Shown piece after piece: positions 10,805-21,222 of a stretch of 64,000 nt of DNA. The stretch is from Malachius bipustulatus (taxonomy: Eukaryota; Arthropoda; Insecta; Coleoptera; Melyridae), in contig OU342633.1 in NCBI GenBank assembly GCA_910589415.1, positions 6,610,858 to 6,674,857 of the forward strand, given 5' to 3'. The notes under the pieces were generated by a model. That model saw nothing but the letters and a program-made list of their open reading frames with translations. It was not told the origin of the DNA and searched no databases. Numbering within the stretch: the first letter of the stretch is position 1; every line of letters begins with the position of its first letter. The translations under genes were made by a program, and so were the position numbers.

Positions 10805-11233
10805 TATACCTACTAATTACTAAAACTAAATACCTATAAGTTTATTTTCCCAGACTATAATTATTATTGTTAAATTATGTTGATTATGTATAGGGTGTAG
10901 GTATATTATTATACGTACCTATACCACCCACGTTACTTTATCGTTCGTATTTTTTGTTTTTTGTTAAATACTAAATTGGTAATTAATCTCATGTTTTCTG
11001 GATATGTTAACATGAGGTAATAGGCATGAGTATTATGCTTGCATAGGGTTTACCCACCAATTTCTATATTATTTATGTTATTATATTTATATGTATAATG
11101 TACCTAAGTATATAGGTAAATATTATTAAGGGAACTAGCGAACCATAAGATATGTTCATTGTTTAGAATAATAAAGAGACTGTTCATAGATCGAAATTCT
11201 TTAAACATCTACAGGTAGAATATGAGCGAAGAA
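10805..11233 (+). other. DIRS 3' non-coding region
   Basis: AT-rich, no ORF or RNA gene seen. It leads into the terminal inverted-repeat structure. Confidence 0.5.
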
Positions 11234-11529
11234 TAATTAATAGATTGAACGATTTACCTTAAGGAAGTCCAATCGAAATTATTCGAGCTCATATTCGGGA
11301 ACATTTTGGTCCCTCCCGTACCCAGTTTATCATCCCTTAACGATCTATTCACAGGATATTACGCACTCACCAATATAATGATTAATATTATCCAAGATAA
11401 CGAATTATTTTATATCTTAACTTGTGAATCACCGTACCGGGCCGTATTACTACAGGTAGAAATGTTCCGGAATATGAGCTCGAATAATTTCGATTGGACT
11501 TCCTTAAGGTAAGTCGTTCAATCTATTAA
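11234..11529. repeat. DIRS right-end inverted repeats
   Basis: Arms at 11234-11303 and 11461-11529 match as inverted copies over about 70 bp with roughly two mismatches. Shared cores include CCTTAAGGAAGTCCAATCG and GAGCTCATATTC. The ~155-bp loop contains only a short ORF. In DIRS elements an internal complementary region pairs with the termini during replication, and this is its likely counterpart. The right arm is cut at its last bases by the piggyBac. Confidence 0.7.
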
Positions 11530-11880
11530 CACGTTGACCGCCGTAATGGCAAATTTTTTTGACATATCTGGGGCCAGAGTTTTTTTTTTTTGTTTTAAAC
11601 AGTAGATAATTTCATGAATAAGAGATAGTATCGCCTAATATGGCGTTATTAATTTTTTAAACATTTGTTTTGAGTGCGCGGCAAGTGTGCATCGCATGGC
11701 CTGAATGACAAAATTTTCATGTTGGCGCCATGTGAAGCACACGTGTCTCGCAATTCAACAAGAAATTTCCTGTAAAAACTTGGAGTAAGCACGCTGATTC
11801 ATACGCCGGTCTCCGGTTACTTGTTCAGTTTATATTAGTATTTCGTGTAGAAAACATCGGGCATCTAATAATAGTTATTT

Positions 11881-11918
11881 ATGTATCAAGGGAGTTATGA
11901 ATAACTCCCGTGATACAT
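11881..11918. repeat. Hairpin in piggyBac 5' region
   Basis: Two 18-bp arms with one mismatch and a 2-bp loop (GGGAGTTAT / ATAACTCCC at the centre). It lies between the left end and the transposase start. Role unknown. Confidence 0.8.
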
Positions 11919-12273
11919 AATTTATTTTATTTCATATAAAATGAAATATAAAAACCAAATCTGTTTGTTTTTAAAATTAAACGAATAATAATGCTTTCTG
12001 ATTATTACACGAATGTTTAATTGAGTAAGCATGATTATTGATTACCATGGATATATCAACTGAAAAGTTTGTAGAAAATGACATATGAAATCCAAATATT
12101 CAAATGAACAATGCAATAACAAAACCAACATCCAATGGTTACCAGAATTAAACAAATAGTAATAATAGAGGGAGTTATGGATTCATACAGTCCCAAGGGA
12201 ATTATGAATATGTTTATACTTACGGTAACCAAGCGTTTATTTAGTTATAATGTATTAGTATGACAAAATACAG

Positions 12274-14116
12274 ATGTGTGATTATGAAATGGAGCAATTG
12301 CGTTTACAAACATTGATGAACGATGCTTTGTCAGACGATGAACCGTGTGAATATTCATCGGAAAGTTATAAAGCAAGTAGTTCTTCTGACTCAACTGATG
12401 ATTACGATTCTCCTGTCCAAAAAAGAAGAAAAAAGTTGGATAAAACAAAAAATGCCAATCCTCCTGTTGTACCTAGTACGTCATCTGATCAACTGTGTAT
12501 CGGGCATATTATGCAAGAACGTGAAGAACAAGGTGGTTCAGGTGTTTGTGATATTACTAATAACGTTGAACAAACAATTGAAGATGTTATAAGAAATTTT
12601 CAGTGGGATAACGATTCCTCTTCTGATGAGTTACTCCAACAGTCAACCGATTGTCAGTGGAGTGAAGTTACGGGTGAAAATTTGAAAAAATTCCCTGTTT
12701 TCACACAAAGTTTGAAAATAAATCAAGATATTCATAATATGCAAGACAAACGCCCTGTTCATTTTTTTTCTTTATTTGTGGATGATGGTCTTCTAAATCT
12801 GATGGTAGAAGAAACCAATAAATATGCTTCTCAAAAAGCTTCAAAAGTAAATCTACCTTGGGCCAGAATTAGAAGTTGGAAAGACACTAATATTGAAGAA
12901 ATGAAATTTTTTTGGGTCTTCAGATCTGGATCGGATTAGTTCAGATGCCTAAGCTGGTGTGCTACTGGTCCAACAATGTTCTCTATTCCAACAAAGTAAG
13001 ATCAGTAATGTCTCGTAACAGATTTGAGCTTCTTTTGAGCAATTGGCATTTCTCGGATAATGAAAGTGTAGATGTTTCAAATAGACTTTACAAACTCAAG
13101 CCGCTTTTAGAGTACATAAGTAGAAAATATAAAGATTCTGTTGTGCCATCATGTAATGTGTGCGTTGATGAAACCTTAGTGCCTTTTCGAGGACGGCTTG
13201 CTTTTCTACAGTATATCAAGAATAAACGACATAAGTTTGGCGTAAAGATTTTTAAAGTTTGTATCGAAGAAGGGTATACTTACGACTTTAAAATATATTG
13301 TGGAACGGAAAAAAAAATTCTTCTGATTGTGTGTCAACTTCCATTGTTATGGAACTTTGCAAAGATTTATTAGATAGTGGGCGTACAATATACGTAGATA
13401 ATTATTATACAAGCATGGAACTTGCCCATAAATTATTGAACAGACAAACTCATTTAGTTGGAACGCTAAGAAACAACCGAAAAGGAAACCCCAAAGATGT
13501 AGTGAAAAAAAAATTGAAAAAAGGCGAAATTACTTCACAGGAAAGTAACACTGGAGTAGTGGTAATAAAATGGTGTGATAAGCGTGAAGTTTTGATGTTG
13601 ACAACAAAACATAATAACAATATGGTTTCAGTCACATCACGACGAGGATATGAAAAGCAAAAACCTGAAGCTATCAAAGACTACAACAAAAATAAAAGTT
13701 TTATTGATATTTCTGACCAAATAAAAGCTTATGCTTCTTGTCTCAGACGTAGTACCAAATGGTATCGTAAATTAGCTATTGAAATTCTTCTGGGATCAAC
13801 AATCGTAAATGCATTTATTTTGCATAGCCGAGTAACACATGGACAGAAAATGTCTATTACACAGTTTAGAGAGGAAATTTGCAAGGACTTGCTTCATATT
13901 ACTCAAAAGGAGAAGCCATCATCAGAAAGACATTTTATTGAAGAAGTGGCCACAAGTAATCGTCGTAGGTGTGTAGTTTGCTACAAAAATTTGTCCAAAG
14001 AGCATGGGAGAAAATACGCGACCTCCAAAGCAACCCCGTCTCGTTATAAGTGCATTCAATGTGATAAGTTTTACTGTATATCTTGTTTCACTTCTGCCCA
14101 TTCTTGCACATTATAG
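12274..14116 (+). pseudogene. piggyBac transposase with two homopolymer frameshifts
   Basis: The protein is spread over three frames that together reach about 600 residues, the usual family size. The N-terminus is acidic and Ser-rich. The catalytic Asp residues are visible in CNVCVDETLVPFRGR, YVDNYYTS and DISDQIKAY. The C-terminal Cys-rich finger includes RRCVVC, YKCIQC and FYCISC. The first break is in a T7 run at about 12906-12913, the second in an A9 run at about 13310-13319. It would cut and paste at TTAA. Because both breaks are in homopolymers and everything else is intact, they may be recent or sequencing errors. Confidence 0.88.
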
Positions 14117-14657
14117 AAAACTCATGGCATAAGCCTAAACATTTTTTGTTCTTATATAATATTATAATCCTGTTTATTTATAAAATAACGATAGTATTGG
14201 AGTTTAGTTTTAGGAAATTTGAAATTAGTTTAGAAATTCGTTATTTTTTATATACCTACTTCTTGACGATTTTTCTTTTTCTTGTTCGCAATTTTTTTGC
14301 TAAGTAAAGAATTAGGTAAACAAAAATGTGTTGCATTTTTCATTACAACTGTACATAAATTTGATTATGAGTCTAAAATAATACTAATAGAAACAAAAAC
14401 AGCTAAGGATATAGCTAATAATAAATATATAGCTATTTTGGATCTGTTTCACTTCTAAGAGCCGGGCTAAAAAAATGAATTTGTATACCAAGCCGTGCAC
14501 TTTGTTCCTTCATAACAGTTCTAGGCTAACGTGAAGCAAATGTGAGCAGCGCGGCTCAACGTAAAAACCCACGCGTGAAACATAGGTGAGTGGCGTGGCT
14601 CACAGAGACGGGGGCCACGCGAGTCACACTTGTTTCGCATGGCGGTCAACGTGTTAA

Positions 14658-16332
14658 TTAAATTACAAGTGTCACATTTCTATTAATTCACTTTGTAATG
14701 ACTTTTCCATGGATATTCCATGTTATATTATTCCTGAAATAACACAGGTCTCCCTGAAAACACATTTTCAATTGATTCTTGGAATTTTCCACAAGATGTA
14801 AAGTTGGCAGACCCAAGCTTTAATGTTTCATGAAGAATTGATTTGCTTATTGGTGCAGAGCAGTTCTGGAATTTGCTTCTTCCAGAAAAGTACGATTTGG
14901 GAAAAAATCTTCCAAATTTGCATAATTAGCAGGACGTCTTGCAATTTTTCTCAGACTTCCTCAGAGATCATTGACCTCCAGAAATTTTGGGAACTTGAAG
15001 AGGTTAAGTTATCATCTACGATTTCATCGGACGATGAACAGTGTGACGAGCATTTTTCGAACAATATAAGTCGTGGCCCTGATGGAAGATTTGTTGTGCG
15101 CATGCCATTAAAACATTTCTCCCTCTCTGCTAGGTGACTCAAAACAGCAATTAAACGATTTTTGCTCCTGGAACGCAAACTATTGACCAATTCTTCATTG
15201 TCCGAACCTTACAAACAATTTATAAGTGAATACAAAGAGTTGGATCACATGTCTGAACTCAGTACACACATGATGAATCTGGTGTAGAATATTTTCTTCC
15301 GCATCATCACACGGTGATCCGAGATGACAGCCTCACCACGAAATTAAGGGTTGTGTTCGACGGATCTGCCCGGTCTACATCAGGGTGGTCACTTCATGAC
15401 CTTCAATATAGGGGACCTTTAATCTTGAACGATCTATTTAATATTCTGCTACGATTTAGGCAACATCCATTAGTTGTCACGGCAGATATTGAAAAAATAT
15501 TTCAGCAGATATCGCTTCACACAGTTGACAGACCTCTGCAACAAATCATTTGGAGGGAAAATTAATCTGTTCCTCTTACAATATACTAATTAAAAACTAT
15601 TACGTACGGGACTAAGTCTGCACCGTATCTAGCCGTAAGGTGTTTGAAACAACTTGCAGCCGAAGCGCAGTCAGACCATTTTATATGGATAATATCAGAC
15701 TTTTACATGGATAATTTAATTGCAGGGTTTGAAACAGAAGCACAAGCTATTGATATCTGTAAACAAATTAGCGACATTCTGATGAGCGCGCTACTTCCAT
15801 TAAGAAAGTGGGCATCAAATAGTTCAGAAATTGTCGGACAATTTCCAAGCCATTCTGAGTCGGTTACAGTTTCACAACTCGGGGGAAAAGGGCAAGTCAA
15901 AACGCTGGGTATCCAGTGGTTGACCCATTCAGATGCACTCACTTTTCAGATAGGTTTATCTGAACAATATTCAATTACGAAAAGGAGTGTCTTATCGGAC
16001 ACAGTTAAAATTTTTGACCCTTTAGGAATTATTAGCCCAACTATTTTGTTAGCGAAGGCAATCATACAGAAAATGTGGACTTCGAATTTAAGGTGAGATG
16101 ATGAAATTCCTACAGAATTAGCAGAGGATTGAAGAAAGCTGAGGGAAGAGCTGCCCCTGCCCAAACTGAATCAATTGAGAATAGAAAGGCAAGTGATTTG
16201 TACAAACGCAAAATGAGTACAATTGCACGAGTTTTGCGATGCATCGCAAGGTTTGTATGCCGCGTATATGCCGCAGTAAAACAAAGGTAGCACCGATTAA
16301 ACAAAAGCTCACTATTCCTCGATTAGAGGCTA
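14658..16332 (+). pseudogene. pol: BEL/Pao gag-pol relic
   Basis: From the first codons after the TTAA the sequence aligns in frame with the post-protease region of BEL-2 in this window (LNYKCHI against LKYRCPI; IDLLIGAEQFWNLL). RT follows (TTKLRVVFDGSA, then VTADIEKIF), then FYMDNLIAG in place of YVDD, and the RNase H start (VAPIKQKLTIPRLEA). Many frameshifts and stops are present. At 16333 it passes into LINE sequence. The part upstream of protease is not in the window, because the DIRS inserted here. Confidence 0.8.
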
Positions 16333-17010
16333 GAAATTTTAGTAGAAGATCATATAGAAATTCTATTTCAAAGGCCAAACTTGACCATAACAATGAATAT
16401 TTAAAGTCTTCAAGGAATCGTATTAGATCTTCTTGGCGTGTTATAAACGATATAAACGATAAACGTCCTAAAAAAGTGAATTACGATATATGTGATATTT
16501 TGCCCGATCGGTTTAATATGTTTTTTACTAGTATTGCCGACAAAATTGAAGATAAATTACCTGTACCTGTACATGATCCTATTGATCTAATGCATAATGT
16601 TAAGACTAATAATAATACCCTCAACAGTTATTTCTAGTTTAGTGACATTTCCAGTTGCGCTGTCAGACATGTGATTGATGGCTTGATATCAAGCAATGCC
16701 AGTGATGCATATGGCATAACTGTTGCAATGGTAAAGCATACAAAGGACATATTGATTCCACCTCTTACAAAACTTTTAAATACTTGTATTAGGGAGGGTG
16801 TTTTTCCCTCAGTGTTGAAAGGTTCTGTAGTCGTCCCCATTCATAAGAAGGGTTCTAAGAGTGACCGTAATAATTTTAGATCTATTTCATTGTTACCTGT
16901 GTTTTCTAAATTTTTTGAGAAAATAATGCACAGACAACTCACTGTATATTTTGAGGAAGCAGGCCTCTTGTCTGATGGCCAGTTTAGTTTTCGCGCTGGT
17001 CGTTCCACGG
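16333..17010 (+). pseudogene. LINE-a fragment: linker and start of RT
   Basis: The sequence reads as the stretch between endonuclease and RT of a jockey/CR1-like LINE ORF2 (SSWRVINDINDKRPKK, FNMFFTSIADKIE), then RT fingers (SNASDAYGITVAMVKH, VVPIHKKGSKSDRNNFRSIS). It has one stop (TAG at 16636) and some decay. It ends abruptly inside the FRAGRST motif at about 17008-17014, where GC-rich Gypsy-K gag sequence begins. Both ends are truncated. Confidence 0.72.
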
Positions 17011-18060
17011 CCAGTTGAGGGGCGTGCGGCACCTCGGCGCCGAAAACCAGCAACGCCGACCTCTAAAGATTGCCTGCTCCCGACCGAGGCGACGGACACG
17101 AAAACGTGCTGGATTTACCTGCTGAAGAAAGAAGAGTTAGACGCAGAGTTAGAGAGAATCGGTGCCCGTGTCCTGGTACGGTGGAAGAAAAACGCCGGGT
17201 ACTGTCGAACCTGATCAAATCGATGCCCAGATTCAACCCCAAAGGCGAAACCACCTCAGAGCCCAACGCGTCTGCCGTCCGACCGACGACGACGACGAGC
17301 ACAACGTCGGCGCTGTCCGTGTACAACGTTACGTCCGCTCCACCCAGCTCTCATGGGTCGCCGCCTGGAATCTGAGGTACGACGGCAGCACCGACCCCGT
17401 TGCATTCCTGGAGAGGCTGGAGGAGATGCGCGAGATTTACGAAGTGTCCGAGGAGCGCATGCTGCGTGCAATGCCGCTGGTGCTCGAAGGGAACTGTCTG
17501 GCATGGTACCGGAACAACGCCGGCTCCCGAGCGATTTGGGAGGATTTTTTGGTGGCGTTTCGGAAGTTTTATTTCCGGAATCTACTTTTTCGAGCTGGAG
17601 GCCGAGATCAGTCGCCGAGTTCAGGGCCCCACCGAAGACGTGCTGCATTACATCACGGCCATGTAGACATTATTCCGACGGCACGGAGCTGTCCCGAGGT
17701 ACCGACAGATGGACTGGCTAAACAGGAATATGCGGAGAGCTAAAGCAAATGCTCTGGCAACACCGACACCCGGACGTGGGTTCGTTGATGGAAGCAGCCA
17801 AATCGGCCCAGGACGTCCTCGCTGAACTGCGAGCCGCCAGAAATAAGCCCCGGCTCGAACCAAGGCTCGACAGGCACCGCACAGAGGCCAGTTACGGACC
17901 ACACACCGACACCCCCGTAGCTGCGACTCCTCCTCCCGCCGTAACACGGTCCCCACCGTCTCACCATAGCCCGTCGCCGCCCAGAGCCGTTGTGACCCCC
18001 GGGGACACCGCCGCGGAGTCAGCGACCCGCAAGACGGTCAGGTTCGCCACCCCTGAACAG
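17011..18060 (+). pseudogene. gag: Gypsy-K Gag, without zinc knuckles
   Basis: The N-terminal YLLKKEELDAELERIGA motif (about 17119-17170) resembles a SAP-like start known from some insect Gypsy Gags. The capsid part reads NLRYDGSTDPVAFLERLEEM…CLAWYRNNAGS (17369-17530) and LEAEISRRVQGPTEDVLHYI (17590-17665), a Retrotrans_gag pattern. The C-terminal part is Pro-rich and basic (17749-18055). At least four frame changes and stops are needed to follow it. The CCHC knuckles and protease that should come next are absent; RT begins directly. Knuckles of the right type occur instead at 23745-23880. Confidence 0.75.
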
Positions 18061-19689
18061 CGACGTTCCCGTCCCATATGCTGGAGATCCGACGCAGCGT
18101 CGCCGCCTCGAGGCATTCCTAAACACGGAAATGGCAGCGTTTTCAGTCGTGAAAGGGACGACCGACGTCGCCGTGCACCGTATAAAGGTGAAGGAGGTGG
18201 AACCGATTAAACAGAGACACCGACCGATGAACCCGAAGCTGCTGGAAATAGTGAACGCCGAGGTAGACAGGATGCTAGAAGAGGTGATCGAACCGTCCAA
18301 TAGCCCCTGGAACTCCCCGGTTGTCATCGTGCGCAAGAAAGATGGCACTCCGAGATTCTGCGTCGACTTTCACAAGGTGAATGAGGTGTCAGAAAAGGAC
18401 GCGTACCCCCTGCCGTTTGTATCAGCTATCCTCCATAAACTCAGGGAGACACGGTTCATATCCAGCCTAGATCTCAGACAAGGATACTGGCAGATACCCC
18501 TGACACCGGAGAGCCGACCGATAATCGCATTCACCGTGCCGGGGAGGGGCTTATTTCAATTCCGGGTAATGGCATTCGGCTTACACTCCGCCGGCGCCAC
18601 CTTTCAACGATGCCTGGACCGAGTTTTGGGGCCCGAGACCGAACCCTTCGTTTTCGCCTACCTCGACGATATTGTGGTGCTGGGGAGGACGTTCGAGGAA
18701 CACCTGGACAACCTCCGGGAGGTGTTCCGCCGACTGAAGGACGCCAACCTCAAATTAAACTCAGATAAATGCAACATCTGCCAGCGCACGTTGAAATATC
18801 TAGGGCACGTAGTCACCGCCGATGCCATCTCCACCGACCCGGACAAGGTAGCCTGCATCCGGGAGGTGCCACCCACGCGAACCATCAGACAGCTCGGAGG
18901 TTTCTCGGCATGGCAGGCTGGTACCGCCGTTTCATTCCCGACTATGCGCGGATAACGACGCCGCTTACGAAGCTCCTGAAGAAGTCCCAACGTTGGCATT
19001 GGGGGCCTGACCAAGAAGACGCCTTTACGTCTTTGAAGACGAGCTTGACCGAGGCGCCGGTGCTGACCTGTCCCGACTTTAGTCAGCCGTTCACGCTACA
19101 GACCGATGCGTCCGACGTCGGGATCGGCGCGGCCCTTACGCAGAAGTTCGAAGACCACGAACGAGTGATTTCCTATGCCAGCCGCACGCTCAACAAGGTC
19201 GAAAGAAATTACACCGTGTCCGAACGGGAGTGTTTAGCCATAGTTTGGGGAGTGCAGAAGATGCGATCGTACCTGGAGGGGTACCGTTTTACCGTAGTAA
19301 CCGACCATCAGGCCCTCCGTTATCTGCACTCGATGAAATCACCCGACGGACGAGTCGCCCGATGGACCCTGAGCCTGCAATCGTTCGACCTCGACGTGGT
19401 CTACCGGAAGGGTTCGGCCAATAAAGTAGCGGACTTTTTGTCCCGCAGTCCCATCGAACCAGCGCCCCCGGAAGGAGAAGCCAGAAAGATCCAGGCAGTG
19501 GCGAGAGACCCGAAATCCGTCCCCGACTTCAGAGTTGTAGATGGCCGTTTGCAACGACGAATTGTGGACGTGAACCGAGCACACGATCGGCAGACGTGGA
19601 CCAGTGGAAAGTGTGTGTACCAGCCGGACTCCGGTGCGCCATTCTGGCGGAGAACCACGACACGGCAACGGCAGGCCACCTGGGGGTAG
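18061..19689 (+). pseudogene. pol: Gypsy-K reverse transcriptase and RNase H
   Basis: RT starts with the linker LEAFLNTEMAAFSVV and continues to SPVVIVRKKDGTPRFCVDF, DLRQGYWQIPL and YLDDIVVLG, all canonical. One shift at about 18895 moves to the frame carrying RRFLGMAGWYRRFIPDYA. RNase H is complete in motif terms (LQTDASDVGIG, SERECLAIVWG, VVTDHQALRYL). A second shift at about 19600-19680 leads to integrase. No protease sequence precedes RT. The catalytic motifs are all retained; inactivity comes from frameshifts only. Confidence 0.85.
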
Positions 19690-20717
19690 CGAAAACCTGC
19701 GCGCGACTCGCCGAACGTTATTACTGGCCAGGTATGTTTCGGGAGGCGGCGAAATACGTTCGAAGGTGTCACCACTGCCAGAGCTACAAATCATCGCAGC
19801 AGGAGACACCGGGGTTAATGCAACCGTCCGTGGTGCGGGATCCCTGGGAGACCGTCTCCGTCGACCTGATCGGCCCGTTGCCGAGATCAGCCAAGGGCAA
19901 CGCCTACGCCGTCGTAGTCCAAGACCGGTTTACGAAGTGGATGGAATGCCGCCCCATCCGAACCGCGACCGCTGCGCCGATCATTAGGATGCTCCTCGAG
20001 TCGGTCATCACCAAGTTTGGGTGCCCGAAGACCCTGATTTCCGATAACGGGCGGCAGTTCATCGGGTCTAGCTTTACGGACTTCCTCAAGAGCTGGGGTA
20101 TAAGACACCGATTAACACCCGTCTATGCGCCGCAATGTAACCCCGTCGAACGGCAGAACCGCACCCTCAAGACAATGATCGCGCAATTTTGCGGTTCCGA
20201 TCACCGTAAATGGGACCTGCGCATTCCGGAGTTGGCGATGGCATACAACACCTCCCGACACGAATCCACCGGTTTCACCCCAGCCTATTTGAACATGGGG
20301 CGAGAATTGCACGTGCCGAGTCGGTTACCGACCGAGGGTCACGCCGCCAAGGAACCGTCCGCGGCCGAGTTTGCACCCCGTGTCCGCCGTCTCGTCGACC
20401 TCCGAGAGCTATACCAGCTGGTGCGCTTGAACCTCGGACACGCAACGGAGAACCAGAAGCGCTACTACGACCTGCGTCGTCGAGATTGGAGATGTCGGGT
20501 AGGCGACAAGGTGATGAGGGTCGAGCACCACCTATCCTCCGGCGGTAAACACTTCGCCGCCAAGCTGGCACCGAAATATTCGGGGCCGTATACCGTCGTC
20601 AAAGTCCTCTCTCCAGTGGTCTATGACCTAAAGGACGAATCCGGGCGCCGAATCCGCAGGATCCACGTAAAGGACCTCAAGCCGTATTCGACCGAGCCGC
20701 GCACACAGCCCAATTGA
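19596..20717 (+). CDS. pol: Gypsy-K integrase
   Basis: One open frame of 373 residues. The zinc domain has His in TATAGHLG and the Cys pair in CHHCQ. The core has VDLIGPLP, ISDNGRQF and NPVERQN (D,D,E). The C-terminal domain contains RVGDKVMRV and YSGPYTVVKV, ending in the basic, Pro-containing tail usual in this group. No chromodomain is seen. The first codons are read-through from the preceding frame, so the protein would be released from Gag-Pol rather than started here. Kinase coding sequence begins 86 bp downstream. Confidence 0.87.
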   Translation: MDQWKVCVPAGLRCAILAENHDTATAGHLGVAKTCARLAERYYWPGMFREAAKYVRRCHHCQSYKSSQQETPGLMQPSVVRDPWETVSVDLIGPLPRSAKGNAYAVVVQDRFTKWMECRPIRTATAAPIIRMLLESVITKFGCPKTLISDNGRQFIGSSFTDFLKSWGIRHRLTPVYAPQCNPVERQNRTLKTMIAQFCGSDHRKWDLRIPELAMAYNTSRHESTGFTPAYLNMGRELHVPSRLPTEGHAAKEPSAAEFAPRVRRLVDLRELYQLVRLNLGHATENQKRYYDLRRRDWRCRVGDKVMRVEHHLSSGGKHFAAKLAPKYSGPYTVVKVLSPVVYDLKDESGRRIRRIHVKDLKPYSTEPRTQPN

Positions 20718-20759
20718 TACCGAACACCTTCTCCCCGATCCGTCCGAATTCTGTAATAT

Positions 20760-20803
20760 GCTGATGAAACTGACGCCGCCGTTTCCGTAGGTCCGCCCGC
20801 CCT
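20760..20803 (+). promoter_or_regulatory. Putative splice acceptor before the kinase ORF
   Basis: CTGATGAAACTGAC (possible branch site) is followed by GCCGCCGTTTCCGTAG|G; the kinase ATG follows 15 bp later at 20804. Placement just after integrase matches where env acceptors lie. Inferred only. Confidence 0.35.
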
Positions 20804-21222
20804 GATGGAAGGAGACGAGCCGATGGGGGAGGATCAACTGTGGAGAGAGACCCCTTCGCGTGCCACTACCTGGTCGGGGGGAGCTGGGTAGGGGTGCCTA
20901 TGGGTCCGTGCGTTACTGCCATCACGTGCCCAGCAACACTGACCGGGCCGTAAAGCTCATCCGGGCGATAGACCAGGACGCCAGGGCGACCGCCGTGATG
21001 GAGGTCCGGTGCGGGCTGGAACTGAACAGTCCGAATGTAATATCGATGCTGGACTCGATTCATCACCCACAGGCCTTTTTCCTCGCCTTCGAGTTGGCGG
21101 AGGCGGATCTGGGGGGCTTTTTGGACACCGGCGAGGCCATGTTAGGGCCAACGCTGTTTCACCTGGGGGCACAGCTAATGCGGAACACTGCCGGGTCAGC
21201 CGGCTTATCCATAGGGACATTA
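20804..21222 (+). pseudogene. Protein kinase, N-lobe to HRD motif
   Basis: After a short acidic leader the sequence shows a glycine-rich loop (GRGAYGSV, about 20887), the VAIK equivalent RAVKLI with its Lys, an alpha-C Glu in MEVRCGLEL, a PNVISMLDS beta-4 segment, a hinge-like AFFLAFELAEADLGGFL, then SRLIHRD at about 21196-21220. This is the start of a Ser/Thr-type kinase domain. Two single-base frame changes are needed, one in the G-run near 20876 and one near 21190. Base composition matches the flanking integrase, and the gene is in the same orientation. LINE-b cuts it right after HRDI. The donor family is not determined. Confidence 0.82.

Larger units (their letters stand above)
11530..14653 (+). 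mobile_element. piggyBac-family transposon, nearly complete
   Basis: Thirteen-base inverted repeats CACGTTGACCGCC / GGCGGTCAACGTG lie between TTAA duplications (11526-11529 and 14654-14657). The 3124-bp body carries a full-length transposase sequence with two frame breaks in homopolymers. GC-rich subterminal motifs with GTGGCGTGGCTC-like sequence lie before the right end. It sits in the last bases of the DIRS right arm. Confidence 0.93.
1..14657 (+). mobile_element. DIRS-like tyrosine-recombinase retrotransposon, left end outside window
   Basis: Order seen: gag-like ORF, RT plus RNase H, then a tyrosine recombinase, with no DDE integrase and no LTRs. This is the DIRS/PAT layout. It is interrupted by Gypsy-A at 799-7915 (DIRS sequence resumes directly after the AGAC duplication) and by a piggyBac at 11530-14653. 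The right end carries arms of an inverted repeat. The flank after the piggyBac reads as BEL/Pao pol, so the DIRS inserted into an older BEL copy. The left terminus lies before base 1 or is too diverged for me to mark. Confidence 0.75.
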
